Shown here piece by piece: positions 61,277-64,000 of a DNA stretch of 64,000 nucleotides. The first letter of the stretch is position 1. Each line of letters begins with the position of its first letter. This DNA comes from Streptomyces tailanensis. GTDB lineage: Bacteria > Actinomycetota > Actinomycetes > Streptomycetales > Streptomycetaceae. The notes under the pieces were generated by a model that searched no databases, had not been told where the DNA came from, and was given only the letters and a program-made list of their open reading frames with translations. The position numbers were made by a program, and so were the translations under genes. The DNA is taken from assembly GCF_008386495.1 (NCBI RefSeq), contig NZ_VTHJ01000004.1:62001-126000 (forward strand), given 5' to 3'.

Positions 61277-62410
61277 ATGACGGTCATGGAGCAGCGGGGC
61301 GCGTACCGCCCGACGCCGCCGCCCGCCTGGCAGCCCCGCATGGACCCCACGCCGCTGCTGCCCGACGCGCGGCCGTACCGCGTGCTCGGCACCGACGCGG
61401 CCGCCGACGCGGACCCCGCGCTGCTGCGCCGCCTGTACGCGGAGCTGGTGCGCGGTCGCCGCTACAACGCGCAGGCCACCGCACTGACGAAGCAGGGCAG
61501 ACTCGCCGTGTACCCCTCCAGCACGGGCCAGGAGGCCTGCGAGGTCGCCGCCGCGCTCGTCCTCGAAGAGCGCGACTGGCTCTTCCCGAGCTACCGCGAC
61601 ACGCTCGCCGCCGTCGCCCGCGGCCTCGACCCCGTCCAGGCGCTCACCCTGCTGCGCGGCGACTGGCACACCGGCTACGACCCGCACGAGCACCGGGTCG
61701 CGCCCCTGTGCACCCCGCTCGCGACGCAACTCCCGCACGCCGTGGGTCTCGCGCACGCCGCCCGGCTCAAGGGCGACGACGTGGTCGCGCTCGCCCTGGT
61801 CGGCGACGGCGGCACCAGCGAGGGCGACTTCCACGAGGCGCTCAACTTCGCTGCCGTCTGGCGGGCCCCGGTCGTCTTCCTCGTCCAGAACAACGGCTTC
61901 GCGATCTCCGTGCCCTTGGAGAAGCAGACCGCCGCCCCGTCGCTCGCCCACAAGGCCGTCGGCTACGGGATGCCGGGCCGCCTGGTCGACGGCAACGACG
62001 CGGTCGCCGTGCACCAGGTGCTCGGCGAAGCCGTGGCCCACGCGCGCGCGGGTGGTGGCCCCACGCTGGTCGAGGCGGTGACGTACCGCATCGACGCCCA
62101 CACCAACGCCGACGACGCGACCCGCTACCGCGCCGCCGACGAGGTCGAGACCTGGCGGGCGCACGACCCGATCGCGCTCCTGGAGCAGGAGTTGACCGAG
62201 CGCGGACTCCTCGACGAGGCCGGCATCCAGGCCGCACGCGACGCCGCCGAGACCATGGCGGCCGACCTGCGCGAGCGCATGAACCAGGACCCTGCGCTCG
62301 ACCCCATGGACCTCTTCGCCCATGTGTTCGCCGAGCCGACGCCGCAACTACGGGAGCAGGAAGCCCAGTTGCGGGCCGAGCTGGCGGCGGAGCAAGAAGG
62401 GGCGCACTGA
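61277..62410 (+). CDS. bkdA: Branched-chain 2-oxoacid dehydrogenase E1 alpha subunit
   Basis: The 377-residue protein is the thiamine diphosphate-binding E1 alpha: YPSSTGQEACEVAAALVL, LFPSYRDTLAAVARGLDPV, GDGGTSEGDFHEALNFAAVWRAPVVFLVQNNGFAIS (TPP motif) and VTYRIDAHTNADDATRYR with the phosphorylation-loop region. It decarboxylates keto acids of Val, Leu and Ile. GAGGAGG precedes the ATG at 61277. The stop overlaps the next gene by one base, giving an operon with bkdB and bkdC. Confidence 0.93.
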   Translation: MTVMEQRGAYRPTPPPAWQPRMDPTPLLPDARPYRVLGTDAAADADPALLRRLYAELVRGRRYNAQATALTKQGRLAVYPSSTGQEACEVAAALVLEERDWLFPSYRDTLAAVARGLDPVQALTLLRGDWHTGYDPHEHRVAPLCTPLATQLPHAVGLAHAARLKGDDVVALALVGDGGTSEGDFHEALNFAAVWRAPVVFLVQNNGFAISVPLEKQTAAPSLAHKAVGYGMPGRLVDGNDAVAVHQVLGEAVAHARAGGGPTLVEAVTYRIDAHTNADDATRYRAADEVETWRAHDPIALLEQELTERGLLDEAGIQAARDAAETMAADLRERMNQDPALDPMDLFAHVFAEPTPQLREQEAQLRAELAAEQEGAH

Positions 62411-63414
62411 TGACCACCGTCGCTCTCAAGCCCGCCACCATGGCGCAGGCCCTCACGCGCGCGTTGCGCGACGCCATGGCCGCCGACCTCACCGTCCATG
62501 TCATGGGCGAGGACGTCGGCACCCTCGGCGGGGTCTTCCGGGTCACCGACGGGCTCGCCAAGGAGTTCGGCGAGGACCGGGTCACCGACACCCCGCTCGC
62601 CGAGGCGGGCATCCTCGGCACGGCCGTCGGCATGGCGATGTACGGGCTCAGGCCGGTCGTGGAGATGCAGTTCGACGCGTTCGCCTACCCGGCGTTCGAG
62701 CAGCTCATCAGCCATGTCGCCCGTATGCGCAACCGCACGCGCGGGACGATGCCGCTGCCGATCACCGTCCGCGTCCCGTACGGCGGCGGCATCGGCGGTG
62801 TCGAGCACCACAGCGACTCCTCCGAGGCGTACTACATGGCGACTCCGGGGCTCCATGTCGTCACGCCCGCCACCGTCGCCGACGCCTACGGGCTGCTGCG
62901 CGCCGCCATCGCCTCCGACGACCCGGTCGTCTTCCTGGAGCCCAAGCGCCTGTACTGGTCCAAGGACTCCTGGAACCCCGAGGAACCGCACACGGTCGAG
63001 CCGATCGGCCGCGCCGTCGTGCGCCGCACCGGCCGCAGCGCCACGCTCCTCACGTACGGCCCGTCCGTGCCCGTCTGCCTGGAGGCCGCCGAGGCGGCCA
63101 CGGCCGAGGGCTGGGACCTCGAAGTCGTCGACCTGCGCTCCCTGGTGCCCTTCGACGACGAGACGGTCGCCGCGTCGGTACGGCGCACCGGGCGCGCCGT
63201 CGTCGTCCACGAGTCCGGCGGGTACGGCGGACCGGGCGGTGAGATCGCGGCCCGTGTCACCGAGCGCTGCTTCCACCACCTGGAAGCGCCCGTGCTGCGC
63301 GTCGCCGGGTTCGACATCCCGTATCCGCCGCCGATGCTGGAGCGGCACCATCTGCCCGGCGTCGACCGGATCCTGGACGCCGTGGGGCGCTTGCAGTGGG
63401 AGGCGGAGAGCTGA
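62410..63414 (+). CDS. bkdB: Branched-chain 2-oxoacid dehydrogenase E1 beta subunit
   Basis: The 334-residue protein has the E1 beta blocks VHVMGEDVGTLGGVFRVTDGLAKEFGEDRVTDTPLAEAGILGTAVGMAMYGLRPVVEMQF, PYGGGIGGVEHHSDSSEAYY, VVFLEPKRLYWSKD and SGGYGGPGGEIAARVTERCF. With E1 alpha it forms the alpha2beta2 decarboxylase. The ATG overlaps the E1 alpha stop (TGATG) and the E2 gene overlaps this stop in turn, so all three are co-translated. Confidence 0.94.
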   Translation: MTTVALKPATMAQALTRALRDAMAADLTVHVMGEDVGTLGGVFRVTDGLAKEFGEDRVTDTPLAEAGILGTAVGMAMYGLRPVVEMQFDAFAYPAFEQLISHVARMRNRTRGTMPLPITVRVPYGGGIGGVEHHSDSSEAYYMATPGLHVVTPATVADAYGLLRAAIASDDPVVFLEPKRLYWSKDSWNPEEPHTVEPIGRAVVRRTGRSATLLTYGPSVPVCLEAAEAATAEGWDLEVVDLRSLVPFDDETVAASVRRTGRAVVVHESGGYGGPGGEIAARVTERCFHHLEAPVLRVAGFDIPYPPPMLERHHLPGVDRILDAVGRLQWEAES

Positions 63415-64000
63415 TGGCCCAGGTGCTGGAGTTCAAGCTGCCCGACCTCGGTGAAGGGCTCACCGAGGCCATGATCGTCCGATGGCTGGTGCAGGTCGGT
63501 GACGTCGTCGCCGTCGACCAGCCCGTCGTCGAGGTCGAGACGGCCAAGGCGATGGTGGAGGTCCCCTGCCCGTACGGCGGCGTCGTCACCGCCCGCTTCG
63601 GGGAGGAGGGCACGGAACTGCCCGTCGGTGCCCCCCTGTTGACGGTGGCCGTGGGCGCCCCGGCCTCCGGCGGCGACACCGAGGGGTCCGGCAACGTCCT
63701 GGTCGGCTACGGCACCGGGGCGTCTCCGGCGCGGCGGCGGAGGGTGAGGTCGGGGGATCCCGCACGGTCCGCCGCCGCGTCGGCTGGGGGCAACGGCCCC
63801 GCGGAGCCGGTCGGGCTCACCGGGTCCGCTCCGGCTGCCGGTCTCGTCGGGACCGCCCCGGCCACCGCGCCCACGGCCGGGCCGAGCTCTGTGACCGGGC
63901 ATCGGCCCCAGGCCGGTGCCACGGCCGTCCCGGTGCGCCCGGAGGGACCCGCGCGCCCGGAGGGACCGGTGCCGGTCATCTCCCCGCTCGTACGCCGGCT
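63414..64000 (+). CDS. bkdC: Dihydrolipoyl acyltransferase E2 (3' end outside window)
   Basis: The first 195 codons are present. A lipoyl domain comes first: VLEFKLPDLGEGLTEAMIVRWLVQVGDVVAVDQPVVEVETAKAMVEVPCPYGGVVTARFGEEG, with the lipoyl lysine in VETAKAMVEV. A Pro/Ala/Gly-rich linker follows, and the window ends at VPVISPLVRR, the start of the peripheral subunit-binding domain. The catalytic domain lies beyond the window. It swings acyl groups between E1 and CoA. The ATG overlaps the E1 beta stop by one base (GATG). Confidence 0.95.
   Translation, partial: MAQVLEFKLPDLGEGLTEAMIVRWLVQVGDVVAVDQPVVEVETAKAMVEVPCPYGGVVTARFGEEGTELPVGAPLLTVAVGAPASGGDTEGSGNVLVGYGTGASPARRRRVRSGDPARSAAASAGGNGPAEPVGLTGSAPAAGLVGTAPATAPTAGPSSVTGHRPQAGATAVPVRPEGPARPEGPVPVISPLVRR

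Overview
The window is a Streptomyces chromosome origin region. The evidence is the very high GC content, frequent GTG starts with AGGAGG-type ribosome sites, the order dnaA-oriC-dnaN-gnd-recF-DUF721-gyrB-gyrA, an origin full of TTGTCCACA-type DnaA boxes, and the downstream blocks crgA, class E sortases, pknB-pbpA-ftsW-pstP-fhaB-fhaA and paa/bkd known from the core of Streptomyces chromosomes. It opens inside dnaA and ends inside the E2 gene of a branched-chain keto-acid dehydrogenase. The species cannot be fixed from sequence alone.

Layout. 1-11.3 kb: replication initiation and topology genes around oriC. 11.48-21.15 kb: a tRNA-Ile(GAU) gene carrying a compact (about 9.6 kb) integrative and conjugative element of the actinomycete (AICE, pSAM2-like) type. 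It is bounded by exact 48-bp direct repeats and encodes a tyrosine integrase, an excisionase, a rolling-circle HUH replication initiator, small spread/transfer proteins, a DUF2637 membrane protein, an FtsK-like DNA translocase, a small regulator and, divergently, a monooxygenase-like protein with an XRE-TPR regulator. A 1-kb gene-free right end holds a long inverted repeat. 21.3-30.5 kb: small membrane or secreted proteins, a Ser/Thr kinase, an HTH protein, tRNA-Ala, DUF5324, cyclophilin, rhomboid and crgA. 30.6-35.1 kb: DUF881 protein, three class E sortases and pabA/trpG. 35.2-43.3 kb: the minus-strand growth and division cluster (FHA proteins, PP2C phosphatase, FtsW/RodA, PbpA, PASTA kinase PknB). 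43.8-53.4 kb: tRNA-Leu, a secreted GH127 enzyme, azoreductase/HxlR, DUF2252, a J-domain protein, rhodanese and an acyl-CoA dehydrogenase. 53.6-64 kb: DUF5819-HTTM-TrmH operon, phenylacetate genes paaN/paaH with a TetR regulator, then an Lrp regulator divergent from bkdABC.

Chromosome-maintenance DNA sites are scattered through the region: two perfect parS sites and one near-perfect copy inside a sortase gene, plus many DnaA boxes outside oriC, including a tight cluster of E. coli-perfect TTATCCACA boxes upstream of crgA. The less ordinary points are an integrase whose catalytic HxxR histidine is replaced by arginine, matched arm-type repeats at both element ends, the long right-end inverted repeat, a TetR operator shared by the paa and bkd promoters, a KstR-like palindrome before an acyl-CoA dehydrogenase, and a GH127 enzyme interrupted by a LamG-like domain.
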